This document shows positions 51,366-59,721 of a stretch of 64,000 nucleotides of DNA, one piece after another. The number at the start of each line of letters is the position of its first letter. The first letter of the stretch is position 1. Under the pieces are notes generated by a model, which was given only the letters and a program-made list of their open reading frames with translations, made no database searches and was not told the origin of the DNA. This stretch comes from Acidobacteriaceae bacterium (GTDB taxonomy: Bacteria > Acidobacteriota > Terriglobia > Terriglobales > Acidobacteriaceae), in the NCBI GenBank assembly GCA_003132405.1, contig PKXQ01000109.1, positions 1 to 64,000 of the forward strand, given 5' to 3'. The translations under genes were made by a program, and so were the position numbers.

Positions 51366-52019
51366 CTAGCTGCTCCAAGAAAAGATGGAATACTGCTCCG
51401 TACCACCGACTTTCTTAAGGGCTGTGCGCTCAGCGATAAGCTGCTCAAGGAGCGGATTATGATAGAGCACATACACCGCACGTGGATTCTCCGCTAGACT
51501 CTTTTCCAGGTTAGCAATCAGCCGTTTCATCCCCGCCTCCGGCAACGGATTAAATAGATAGACCACGAGCGGCCCATCAGGAAAAGCGAACTCGCAAGCA
51601 TCCGCGCACACCGCCTCAATCTGCAAGCAGCGCTGCGTCGCCGATTTGTAGGCGCGTATGTTCTCCTCCGCCGCGCGATGTAGCTCCGCAATCAACTCCA
51701 CTCCTAAAATTCTTCGAAACGGATATTCCGACGCCATCAGCAGCGTTCGCCCTTTACCGGACCCAATATCGACGAACGTGAATTGATCGAAGGCGATCGG
51801 CAGGCTCGCCATCATCTCGCGAAACAGCCCAGGCTCTGTCGGTTGATACGGAGAATGAAAAGCTCCCAGCAGCCGCGCCCGCCAGCCCACCGTGCCGCTC
51901 GTGGTATTGACGCGATGCTCCCAGTCGAACTCCATGTCGCCATAGCGCTGCCGTCGCCGCGATGGCGTAGAGTCGCGAAGAAAATTCCAGAGATTGCGAA
52001 ACAGGGTAGTACTTAGCAT
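51366..52019 (-). CDS. Class I SAM-dependent methyltransferase
   Basis: 217 residues. Motif I is FTFVDIGSGKGRTLLMASEYPF, followed by ILGVELIAELHRAAEEN and VVYLFNPLPEAGMKRLI (motif IV region). The overall pattern resembles small uncharacterised methyltransferases of the Dot1-like group. The substrate is unknown. The only ATG near the expected start (52017-52019) lies within the first word of a heptamer repeat and has no Shine-Dalgarno sequence. Confidence 0.78.
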   Translation of the reverse strand: MLSTTLFRNLWNFLRDSTPSRRRQRYGDMEFDWEHRVNTTSGTVGWRARLLGAFHSPYQPTEPGLFREMMASLPIAFDQFTFVDIGSGKGRTLLMASEYPFRRILGVELIAELHRAAEENIRAYKSATQRCLQIEAVCADACEFAFPDGPLVVYLFNPLPEAGMKRLIANLEKSLAENPRAVYVLYHNPLLEQLIAERTALKKVGGTEQYSIFSWSS

Positions 52020-52099
52020 TTAGCCGTTAGCACTTGTGAAACCGCGATAAGCAATATTTTTGATGCACTACGCTAAATGCTAAATGCTAACCGCTAACT
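52013..52099. repeat. Heptamer-repeat hairpin (word TTAGCNN) spanning stop and start
   Basis: Three 7-nt words at 52013-52033 (TTAGCAT, TTAGCCG, TTAGCAC) face four complementary words at 52072-52099 (GCTAAAT twice, GCTAACC, GCTAACT). The stop codon of the TPR gene (52094-52096) lies inside the last word and the methyltransferase start codon (52017-52019) inside the first. Confidence 0.85.
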
Positions 52100-53029
52100 G
52101 CCGCTCTTCTCCCGCGGGGGCTGCGGAGGCGACGCTCCGGGTGGAAGGCCCTTCGTGATGAAGTATAGGATCTTCGGATTCTGTACTTCGATCCGCCCAT
52201 CGGACATCAACTGGTAAGCGTTGCCCTTTGGATCGGCAGGCGTTCCATGAATGAATCCCGCTCGCTCCAGATCGCCCATGTTCTCCGGCAGTCGTCCTGT
52301 CTGTTGGCGATAGCGTTCGACGACATGCTCTAACTGCTTCACCTCCTCATCAACCTGCAGAGCGAGCAAATGTTCGACTGCGTTCTGCCGTATGCGCGGT
52401 TCCTTGGTGCTCTGATAGGTGGTGACCCACAACATGCGCGCCGTGTCGAACTCGCCGGCGTGCTGCGCCATTCGTGCCGCCAGAATCGGCATGAATTCGT
52501 TGGTCACTGGCAGCGCCGCACCTTGCTTAAATACCTCCGCCGCCTTGGCATAGTCCTTGAACTCGGTGTAATAGAGGAACCCGAGGTTGTAGTAGAGCCG
52601 CCACTGATCGGGGTTATGTTCGATGCCGTATTTCATGAGCGAAAGCGCCGCGCCCGGCAAACCCGCGCCGCTCGGCGGTTTCGGCGCTAGAAAGTTGGCT
52701 CCAAACTCGTAGGCGGGCAAAAGCTTCGGATCCAGCTCAGTCGTCACTTCGAGCAGCGGAGCCAGCAGGCGGAAATCGCCGGAGCCGCTATGATGCTGGA
52801 CGCCGAAATACTGCACTGCGCGCGTCCAATAAATATCGGCCAGCAGGCCGGTGTAGCCGAGGCTCATCCGCCGCAGCACTCTTGGAGAGCTGATATAAAG
52901 CTCGTCCTGCGCCACCGGTTCCCGCCGCGTGCGGTCCATGGCATAGAGAGTCGTCATGGCGCCCGCCAAAGAAAAGAAAAGCACCGCCAGCGCCGCCAGA
53001 TTGACGCGCCCCGTTGCACTCATTTTCAT
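52094..53029 (-). CDS. TPR-like membrane-anchored protein
   Basis: 311 residues: one N-terminal membrane segment (VNLAALAVLFFSLAGAMTTLYAM) and a helical TPR-type body (LLEVTTELDPKLLPAYEFGANFLAP, YNLGFLYYTEFKDYAKAAEVFKQGA). The C-terminus has GDLERAGFIHGTPADPKGNAYQL, typical of a beta tail. It overlaps the ABC-2 permease gene by 4 nt and forms an operon with it and its ATPase, so it may assist that exporter. Confidence 0.72.
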   Translation of the reverse strand: MKMSATGRVNLAALAVLFFSLAGAMTTLYAMDRTRREPVAQDELYISSPRVLRRMSLGYTGLLADIYWTRAVQYFGVQHHSGSGDFRLLAPLLEVTTELDPKLLPAYEFGANFLAPKPPSGAGLPGAALSLMKYGIEHNPDQWRLYYNLGFLYYTEFKDYAKAAEVFKQGAALPVTNEFMPILAARMAQHAGEFDTARMLWVTTYQSTKEPRIRQNAVEHLLALQVDEEVKQLEHVVERYRQQTGRLPENMGDLERAGFIHGTPADPKGNAYQLMSDGRIEVQNPKILYFITKGLPPGASPPQPPREKSGS

Positions 53030-53802
53030 TTCAGGTTCCGGCGCTGAAAGATCAGCACCGCTCCCGAGATCGCCATTGCCGAATACAGCAGCGCGTACGC
53101 CGTGTTATAGAGAATCAGTCGTCCCGCGACCGGGTCGCCATGCGCCACCTGGCTGATCACATTCAACGCGGAAAAATTCGGCACCAGATAAGCGATGCCC
53201 GTCGCCAGCCAACCGCCCAATCCATGCGTGATGCGGGCAAAGCCGCGCAGATCCTCCGCCAGGCTCCCGATTACGAACAACGCGAAGGTGAACACCGCCG
53301 ACATCAGCGGCGTCGAAAACGACGAGAAAAACAACGCCAGCGCGCACACGATGAAGAATTGCAGCACGATGAAATACAGCGCGACGAGCACCCACTGGTC
53401 CATCTTCTCGAACTTATGCGACACGTATAGCAGCGCCAGAAACACGCCAAGAGCCATGCACACCGTGTTAACGACCAGCGTTCCTGTCAGTCCGAAGAAC
53501 TTCCCAACAACGAATTCCCAGCGCCGCACCGGCCGCGACAGCACAGTATAGAGCGTGCGTTTTTCGATCTCTTTCGAGACCAGACCAATCCCTATGAAGA
53601 TGGCAATGATCACTCCGAAGAGCGAGACCGCCGTCAGCCCCAGGTTCACTACCACCAGGCGCTCGATGTCGATGGAGATTTCTCCCACCAGAATCGCGGC
53701 GCCCGAGAGCAGCAGAGCAAAGGCGATCAGGTTATAAAGCACACGGTCGCGCACTGCCTCACGAAAAGTGTTGAAGGCGATATAACCGACGCGTGAGTTC
53801 AT
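53026..53802 (-). CDS. ABC-2 type transporter permease (NosY-like)
   Basis: 258 residues, six membrane segments. The opening VGYIAFNTFREAVRDRVLYNLIAFALLL and the cytoplasmic motif GLVSKEIEKRTLYTVLSRPVRRWEFVVGKFFGL are hallmarks of ABC-2 permeases for multicopper-enzyme maturation and similar exporters. It overlaps its ATPase gene (53799) and the TPR gene. Confidence 0.87.
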   Translation of the reverse strand: MNSRVGYIAFNTFREAVRDRVLYNLIAFALLLSGAAILVGEISIDIERLVVVNLGLTAVSLFGVIIAIFIGIGLVSKEIEKRTLYTVLSRPVRRWEFVVGKFFGLTGTLVVNTVCMALGVFLALLYVSHKFEKMDQWVLVALYFIVLQFFIVCALALFFSSFSTPLMSAVFTFALFVIGSLAEDLRGFARITHGLGGWLATGIAYLVPNFSALNVISQVAHGDPVAGRLILYNTAYALLYSAMAISGAVLIFQRRNLK

Positions 53803-54782
53803 ACACCAACCCCTTTCCGGTTTTCTTCGTTGCGCGCTTCGTCTTCCTCATCTTCTTTCTCGACGTCAGTGGGCTGCAGTCTCTGAATGTAATACTCCTC
53901 GAGCGAGTTGCGCACCGGCGCCAGCGAAATCAGCTTGAGGCGTTCGCGGCGCAAAAGTTCGAGCGCCGCATCCTGCTGTTCCTCCGGCAACACGGCGTTG
54001 ACCATGTCGCCGCTGATCCTGGCCACGGCCCCGAGCGCCGTCAAGCCCGCCGGTACCTTGGCAGCATAAAAAATAATCTCGATTTTGCCTTGCGTTCCCG
54101 AAGTCAAATCCGCGACCGCTCCGACGCCCCGCAACTCCCCCTGGTGAATCACGGCCACGCGGTCGCAAAGCGCCTCGGCGTCCGACAGAATGTGGGTCGA
54201 AAAGAAAACCGTTTTGCCCTCCGATCGCAATTGTTGGATCAGATCCCGCACCTCGCGCCGTCCCATCGGGTCCAGCCCCGACATCGGTTCGTCCAGAAAC
54301 ACCAGCTTCGGATCGTGCAGAATCGCCTGCGCCAGCCCTACCCGCTGCAACATGCCCTTGGAGAATTTTCGCAACTGCACACTCGCCGAACCGCTTAATC
54401 CCACTCGTTCCAGCATCTGCTCCACCCGCGCCGCCCGCCCTTTCGCCGGAACCCCGGAAAGCTGCCCGTAATAATTGAGCAATTCGCGTGCAGTCAGATG
54501 ATCGTAGAAATAAGGCTGTTCGGGCAGGAATCCAATCTGCGATTTCACCGCTGGATCATCCAACTCTTTTCCCAAAATCCGCGCCGTGCCCGCCGTGGGG
54601 AACACCAATCCCATCAGCAGTTTCAGAGTCGTGGTCTTGCCCGCGCCATTAGGGCCGAGGAAACCGAAAACCTCGCCCTCTTCGACCGTCAGGCGCAGGG
54701 GGCGCAGCGCAAGCTTCGGGCGCTTGCGCCAGAATCCAACCAGATAACTTTTTTCGAGATCGAGAATCTCAATCGCTGCCAT
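53799..54782 (-). CDS. ABC transporter ATP-binding protein
   Basis: About 327 residues. Walker [17 protein letters not shown], signature [15 protein letters not shown] (a variant of LSGGQ), Walker [15 protein letters not shown] and the H-switch STHIL are all present, followed by a ~100-residue C-terminal extension with a charged end ([18 protein letters not shown]). It drives the partner ABC-2 permease. ATG 54782 ([13 protein letters not shown]) is chosen; 30 extra in-frame residues to 54872 lack homology. Confidence 0.88.
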   Translation of the reverse strand: MAAIEILDLEKSYLVGFWRKRPKLALRPLRLTVEEGEVFGFLGPNGAGKTTTLKLLMGLVFPTAGTARILGKELDDPAVKSQIGFLPEQPYFYDHLTARELLNYYGQLSGVPAKGRAARVEQMLERVGLSGSASVQLRKFSKGMLQRVGLAQAILHDPKLVFLDEPMSGLDPMGRREVRDLIQQLRSEGKTVFFSTHILSDAEALCDRVAVIHQGELRGVGAVADLTSGTQGKIEIIFYAAKVPAGLTALGAVARISGDMVNAVLPEEQQDAALELLRRERLKLISLAPVRNSLEEYYIQRLQPTDVEKEDEEDEARNEENRKGVGV

Positions 54783-55025
54783 GATGATGCGCGAACTGCC
54801 CAGCTCCTTAGACGGCGTTTGCGTGGAGTTAAATCGAATCGTGAAATTCGGTTTCCAGTTCTCCGATTCCAATTCTCTGATTCATTCTAATGAAGAGATT
54901 ATAAGCAATGCGTGAACGCTGAGCGCCGTCGAGCGGCGTAGGCAGGTTACCAAGGTAAAGCGCGTAGCCCGACCAGCGCCTCTTTAGAGAATCGACTGGG
55001 GAGAAATGCGAAGCGGCCGTGTCGA

Positions 55026-55502
55026 CTAATTTTGCGGGGGCACGGTGCCATCGCAAACCGTGATGACCGTCACACTGGCTCGCACCACGGCGTCTTCATA
55101 GGAGCAGAAATAGCGCATGCCCGAATAGTCCCATAAGATCGGACTACCGATCACATTGTAGGTCGCGTTCGGCGAGCCGGTGACATTCGTGACCGTGAAG
55201 ATGTAGCCGTTTTTTTGGCCAGAAGCCAGGACCGAATCAATCAGACAGGCGCCCGTTGAAGTCGGCGGAGCGCAACTGGTGCCACCGAGAGCTCCCAGGG
55301 TAGACGCAAAACCGACGGTTGGGTATGCCGAGTTGTAGGAAATCTGTGCCGTGTTCAGAGTTCGGACCGACGCCACGGCCGACGATTCTGCAGCCACAAT
55401 GCGCGAACGCAGAAAACTCGGTACCGCAATGGCCGCAATGATCAGAATGATGGCCACAACGATTAACAGTTCGATAAGCGAAAATCCCTTGCTGCTGCGC
55501 AT
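55026..55502 (-). CDS. Type IV pilin paralogue 1
   Basis: 158 residues of the type IVa pilin family. After a short leader MRSSKG comes FSLIELLIVVAIILIIAAIA with the conserved Glu5, cleaved by the prepilin peptidase after Gly. The second half is variable and ends in YFCSYEDAVVRASVTVITVCDGTVPPQN with the paired Cys of the D-region. This copy differs most from the other two. A sigma-54 promoter candidate lies at 55593. Confidence 0.9.
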   Translation of the reverse strand: MRSSKGFSLIELLIVVAIILIIAAIAVPSFLRSRIVAAESSAVASVRTLNTAQISYNSAYPTVGFASTLGALGGTSCAPPTSTGACLIDSVLASGQKNGYIFTVTNVTGSPNATYNVIGSPILWDYSGMRYFCSYEDAVVRASVTVITVCDGTVPPQN

Positions 55503-55592
55503 CGCGTCTCCTGGTTTGCCGAATCATCCTTATGGGTCGCTCTCCGTTGATGATACCGGAGGAGCGTGTCCGATCAATCCCCAGACAACTGT

Positions 55593-55608
55593 TGCATTTC
55601 TCGTGCCG
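55593..55608 (-). promoter_or_regulatory. Sigma-54 promoter candidate of pilin 1
   Basis: Reading the minus strand: CGGCACGAGAAATGCA, i.e. GGCACG, four bases, then ATGCA. It matches the sigma-54 consensus (TGGCACG-N4-TTGCA) at all but two bases with the exact GG-to-GC spacing. It lies about 90 nt before the pilin start. The window encodes an NtrC-type activator (27210), but pilins normally use PilR. Confidence 0.65.
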
Positions 55609-55785
55609 TACTTTTTCAGAATGACGAAAATGTATCTCCATGAAAATGCAATACAATTCACCAGACATTTTTAGCGCCGCACTTTTTCGCTAGGCTCTTG
55701 CCATCGGAGTTGACATTTTGTGTCACTCGACTTGCTCCTGCTTGGCGGAGCGATACTTGCCCGTACAAGAAAAGCCGTGCCAACA

Positions 55786-55812
55786 GAAAAAGCAGAGGGC
55801 TGTCCTCTGCTT
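55786..55812 (-). terminator. Terminator behind the pilin relic
   Basis: Minus strand: AGCAGAGG, ACAGC, CCTCTGCT, then a T-run. It is an 8-bp stem with the same sequence as the stem at 56763, indicating a duplicated 3' unit. Confidence 0.75.
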
Positions 55813-55869
55813 TCTTGTGGCCACCCTGGAATGTCCTCTGGCAAATTGCTTACCCAGAGACATCAGATC

Positions 55870-55972
55870 TTATTGCAATGGCGACACGGAGGTCGGGCAG
55901 GTGGTCAGCGCTGTGGTGCTGTATCGCACCCACCGCGTCCGCGACGATCCAAATAAAAAGCGCCCGGATCTC
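55870..55972 (-). pseudogene. Pilin 3'-end relic (fourth pilin)
   Basis: Read on the minus strand this encodes, after removing one inserted G, VRYSTTALTTCPTSVSPLQ-stop, nearly the tail of pilin 2 (VRYSTAALTSCAGTETPLQ), preceded by VADAV. Homology runs back to about 55972 and then stops, so only the last ~30 codons remain. It sits between pilin 2 and the duplicated terminator, as expected after unequal recombination. Confidence 0.7.
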
Positions 55973-56025
55973 TCCCTCCGCTTCTCTACGGCTGATACCG
56001 TCAGCGCTCCCCACTGATGCGGAGC

Positions 56026-56502
56026 CTATTGCAGCGGGGTTTCGGTTCCAGCGCAGCTGGTTAGTGCAGCGGTGCTGTAGCGCACCACCGCATCCGCAAC
56101 CGAGCAGAAGGAGCGCACCCCCGTCTGGTTCGCAGTCAACGGCGACGCGGCGGCATAGTACGAGCCAGCCGGGCTGGAGCCTGAGGACGCCGCCACGAAC
56201 GAGTAGCCGCTCTTGGTGCCCGACGCCAACTGGGTGTCGATCAAACAAGCTTGGGTAGAGTCTGGCGGGGAGCATCCGTTGCTGGTGAGAGCGGTCAGGT
56301 TAGCCGCATACCCCACCGTCGGATAGGACGAGTTGTACGAAATCATCGCGGTGTTGATGGTACGAATCGACGCCACTGCAGACGTCTCGTTAGCCGCAAT
56401 ACGTGCACGCAGCAGATTCGGGATCGCAATCGCTGCGATGATCAGGATGATCGCCACCACAATGAGCAGTTCGATGAGTGAGAAGCCCTTTTGTTTCCGC
56501 AT
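56026..56502 (-). CDS. Type IV pilin paralogue 2
   Basis: 158 residues: leader MRKQKG, then FSLIELLIVVAIILIIAAIA (Glu5 present), globular part NTAMISYNSSYPTVGYAANLTAL, and tail with FCSVADAVVRYSTAALTSCAGTETPLQ. Very similar to pilin 3 throughout. The promoter region resembles that of pilin 3 but lacks a correct -24 GG. The gene lacks its own terminator; the pilin relic and terminator follow. Confidence 0.92.
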   Translation of the reverse strand: MRKQKGFSLIELLIVVAIILIIAAIAIPNLLRARIAANETSAVASIRTINTAMISYNSSYPTVGYAANLTALTSNGCSPPDSTQACLIDTQLASGTKSGYSFVAASSGSSPAGSYYAAASPLTANQTGVRSFCSVADAVVRYSTAALTSCAGTETPLQ

Positions 56503-56762
56503 CTGAAAGTTTCCTTTTCCCGCTTGAAATGTCCTAACCGAAAAACACTTAGCTCGCTTGTTCTATCGGCCGTCTATCGCAAGGGGTTAAGTGACGAATG
56601 TCGGATGCTATCCGGCAACCTGGTTTTCAACGCCGTTTTCCGCGAGCGTTACAACCCTCGCTATTTCAGCAGAATTGACACTTTCCGGAAGTGAGACTGA
56701 CAAAAAAATTGGCTATCCAGAAGCCCTCCCACAAAGCGGGCGCTCTGTGGTTGCGCGTTTCA

Positions 56763-56800
56763 CAAAAAATAAAAAAGCAGAGGATTTCTCCTCTGCTTCT
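56763..56800 (-). terminator. Terminator of pilin 3
   Basis: Minus strand: AGCAGAGG, AGAAAT, CCTCTGCT, then a long T-run. Same stem as at 55786. Confidence 0.85.
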
Positions 56801-56843
56801 TTAAGGCTTGTACCCTCCCCCAGGTACTTTGCCAAATTCAAGC

Positions 56844-57326
56844 TTACTGGAGCGGGGTCTCAGTTCCAGCGCAGCTGGTTAGCGCAGCCGAGCTGTAGCG
56901 AACGACCGCATCCGCGATCGAACAGAACGAGCGTACGCCCGTCTGGTTCGGGGTCAGCGGTGAGCCGGCCGCATAGTAGGACCCGGCCGGAGAGCTGCCC
57001 GAGGCCGCAGCGGTGAACGAATAGCCGCTCTTGGTGCCCGACGCCAGCTGGCTGTCAATCAAGCAACCGTTGGCGGAGGTAGGCGGAGTGCAGCTCGATC
57101 CCGAACCAGAGAGAGCGGTCAGGTTAGCAGCAAAGCCCACCGTCGGATAGGCAGAGTTATACGAAATCATCGCGGTGTTAATGGTACGAATCGACGCTAC
57201 TGCGGACGATTCATTGGCCGCAATACGTGCACGTAGCAGGTTCGGGATAGCAATCGCGGCGATGATCAGGATGATCGCCACCACAATCAGCAATTCAATC
57301 AGTGAGAAGCCCTTTTGTTTCCGCAT
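56844..57326 (-). CDS. Type IV pilin paralogue 3
   Basis: 160 residues: leader MRKQKG, FSLIELLIVVAIILIIAAIA, then NTAMISYNSAYPTVGFAANLTALSG and the tail VVRYSSAALTSCAGTETPLQ with paired Cys. First of the pilin genes in transcription order. A sigma-54 candidate promoter lies at 57388. The divergence among the three copies is mainly in the surface loop, as expected for alternative major pilins. Confidence 0.92.
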   Translation of the reverse strand: MRKQKGFSLIELLIVVAIILIIAAIAIPNLLRARIAANESSAVASIRTINTAMISYNSAYPTVGFAANLTALSGSGSSCTPPTSANGCLIDSQLASGTKSGYSFTAAASGSSPAGSYYAAGSPLTPNQTGVRSFCSIADAVVRYSSAALTSCAGTETPLQ

Positions 57327-57387
57327 TTAAATTTTCCTCGTCTCCGTTTGACTGGTTTTGGTTGGATGACCAACTCGCCTGTACTAT

Positions 57388-57403
57388 CGCACTCTAATTG
57401 CCA
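57388..57403 (-). promoter_or_regulatory. Sigma-54 promoter candidate of pilin 3
   Basis: Minus strand TGGCAATTAGAGTGCG: TGGCA at -24 and TGC at -12 with correct spacing. It lies 62-77 nt before the pilin start. The surrounding 57404-57690 has no supported gene; a 65-codon ORF there (57497-57694) starts within the preceding gene's stop codon but looks random. Confidence 0.5.
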
Positions 57404-57690
57404 CAGGCCCTAGTGACGGAAGTCAGATGTCCTTCCGGATGCAAACCCAGCATTTTCAGCGACGCCACGCAACAAAGTTACCTCCGCCATTACCGGCTAT
57501 CGCTCTGTTATGACACTTTCAGAGACTCCGATTGACAAATTTTGCCATCGGTTCCCGTCTCCACCCGCCCCTGCAAACCGCCCGTCGGAAGCCGCAACTC
57601 CCGAATTGGGAACGCTCGAAACATCCTTTCTTGCGACGGCGTTCTTTGCCGTCTTCTGGTGCGGACTGGTCGCTCCTGGATCATCGCTCT

Positions 57691-59589
57691 TCATTTGCTG
57701 GAGAGTAGCGACTCCGCTTCTTTCTGCGCTCCGGGGAGATCCGGCGACGAGCGCGCGACGCGCTCGTAAATTGCCTTCGCGTCAGCGAGAAGGCCCTCCC
57801 GCTGCAAGGCCTGCGCTAATAGCAAGGACGCGACGTCACCCGGTTGCGTTGCCACGGCGCGCGAATACCAGCGAACCGCCGCTGCCAGGTCGCCACTATC
57901 CTGCGCAACCAGGCCGAGACCGATCATCGCCCTGGTCCGCTCCGGAGCCAACGTCAGAGCTGTTTCGAAACACTGCTTGGCTTTCATCGACTGTCCCATT
58001 TGGCGATAAACAAATCCGAGACTTCCATAGGCGGTTGCGCGCATACCGACGTCGCCCGCGTGATTAATTACCATCTGATAATGGTCAATGGCTGCAGGCA
58101 AATTGCCGCGACGGTCCTCGTACGCGCCCAGATTCAGATTGGCAATCATGCCCTGCGGACGAATCGCCAGCGCGGCGCGGAAATGGTTGGCAGCTTCATC
58201 GGATCTTCCCTGGTTAAACAAGAACTCGCCCAAATTAGCCTCAGCGACATAGTTGTCATGAGTGAGCGCCAAAGTGCGCAGCCAGAACGACTGCGTATCG
58301 TGCCAGTAGCCAACTTGCCGGTAGGTGAGCGTGCCGAGCGTGAGCAGACAAGCAACCGCTGGGACGGCAAGCCATTTGGGCGAAATTTTGCGAGCATCGG
58401 CCCATTCACCCGCGAGCCAGATCGACATAAGAAACAGGCCTATGAACGGGAGGTAAGCGTAGCGATCGGCCATCGCCTGGAGTCCGACCTGTACGAGCCC
58501 GATCATGGGTACCAGTGTGCCCAGAAACCAGAGCCATCCGACAGCAAGATACCGCTGCTTCCGGCAACGGAGCGCCCAAGCGGTGACGAGAATCAACAAA
58601 ACCACTGCCGCGCCCGCTTGCCACGCAGGATAAAGCTTGTCAGGGTGAGGATAGAGCCCCACTAATTTCGCTGGCCAGAAAGCCTTCCCGATGTAGCGAA
58701 CATACGAAATCGCGGCGGTTTCCAGCCGCAGGAGGAAACTATACTCAGAAAGATTCTTGACGGCGCCTCCCGCCTTCTGAGCCTTCATCGTAACCACGGC
58801 GCTTGCTGCCGAGAGCAAAAGCAGGGGCAACTTTTCGAGCAGCAGCCATGCACTCCGCCATCCAAAAAGGTCTTGCCCCCGCTCCGCGAAAGAATCCGAA
58901 CCACCCACACGGCCGAGCGGCCAGTAATCCCACAGCAAAAGCACAAACGGAAATGTGATCACCTGGGGCTTGCTGAGCAGTGCCAGTGCGAAGCAAACTG
59001 CCACCGTTGCGTATCGGCCAAGCCCCGGTCGCCGCGCATACCAGCCGTAGGCATACAAGGCGAGCAGAAAAAACATCATGCTCAATACATTCTTCCGCTC
59101 CGCTATCCAGGCCACGGACTCGACATTGATCGGATGCAGCGCAAAAAGAGCAGCGACCATCAGGCTGCGCCAGCGAAATCCCGTGGCGCTCTGGAGCAAT
59201 AGAAAGAGAAGCACTGCATTGACCGCGTGCAGCAGGACATTCATGTAGTGATGACCCGCCGGTTTCAGGCCGAAAAGTTCGCAGTCAAGGGCATGGGAAA
59301 GCCAGGTCAGCGGATGCCAGTTCGCCACTTCATAGGTGGTAAACGCCCATTTCACCGTGGTCCAGGTGACGCCCGCTCTTACATGCAGGTTGTCGGCGAT
59401 GTATCTGTCGTCGTCATATCTGAGGAACCCATTGTTCGTCACCGGGTTATAGGAAATAAGCACGGCCACGGTCAGCAGCAGGCAAAACAGCAGCGTGCGG
59501 CTCCTCGGCGACTGAAACGGCCTGGAGGAACTCGAGAATCGAGGTTCTTCCAGACGTTTCATGGCTGCGGCAGAAGAGGACGAACTCAT
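57691..59589 (-). CDS. TMTC-like GT-C membrane protein with C-terminal TPRs (copy 1)
   Basis: About 632 residues. The N-terminal half has ~10 membrane segments of the GT-C type with the acidic loop motif (NNGFLRYDDDRYIADN), then KWAFTTYEVANWHPLTWLSHALDCELFGLKPAGHHYMN and HPINVESVAWIAERKNVLSM. The C-terminal third (from about residue 430) is a TPR array (NLGEFLFNQGRSDEAANHFRAAL, GSLGFVYRQMGQSMKAKQCFETAL). This architecture is that of the eukaryotic TMTC O-mannosyltransferases and their bacterial relatives. It sits beside three pilin genes, so pilin glycosylation is a reasonable guess. ATG 59589 chosen; TTG 59607 possible. Confidence 0.82.
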   Translation of the reverse strand: MSSSSSAAAMKRLEEPRFSSSSRPFQSPRSRTLLFCLLLTVAVLISYNPVTNNGFLRYDDDRYIADNLHVRAGVTWTTVKWAFTTYEVANWHPLTWLSHALDCELFGLKPAGHHYMNVLLHAVNAVLLFLLLQSATGFRWRSLMVAALFALHPINVESVAWIAERKNVLSMMFFLLALYAYGWYARRPGLGRYATVAVCFALALLSKPQVITFPFVLLLWDYWPLGRVGGSDSFAERGQDLFGWRSAWLLLEKLPLLLLSAASAVVTMKAQKAGGAVKNLSEYSFLLRLETAAISYVRYIGKAFWPAKLVGLYPHPDKLYPAWQAGAAVVLLILVTAWALRCRKQRYLAVGWLWFLGTLVPMIGLVQVGLQAMADRYAYLPFIGLFLMSIWLAGEWADARKISPKWLAVPAVACLLTLGTLTYRQVGYWHDTQSFWLRTLALTHDNYVAEANLGEFLFNQGRSDEAANHFRAALAIRPQGMIANLNLGAYEDRRGNLPAAIDHYQMVINHAGDVGMRATAYGSLGFVYRQMGQSMKAKQCFETALTLAPERTRAMIGLGLVAQDSGDLAAAVRWYSRAVATQPGDVASLLLAQALQREGLLADAKAIYERVARSSPDLPGAQKEAESLLSSK

Positions 59590-59721
59590 GGATTCAACTA
59601 TTCTCAACTAGACACGAACGTCGGCGGAAAGGAACTGCGAAGAATAAGTACCCTTGGTAACTGCGGAGAGTTCACGCAAGCGTTTCTCCGCTGCGGTAAA
59701 ATGGCCCCTCGCCGGAGAGCC

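Noticed and set aside
57497-57694. 65-codon ORF coupled to the TMTC-like gene by ATGA
   Set aside because: No motif, composition unlike its neighbours, and it spans a hairpin-like GACGGC/GCCGTC sequence; probably chance.
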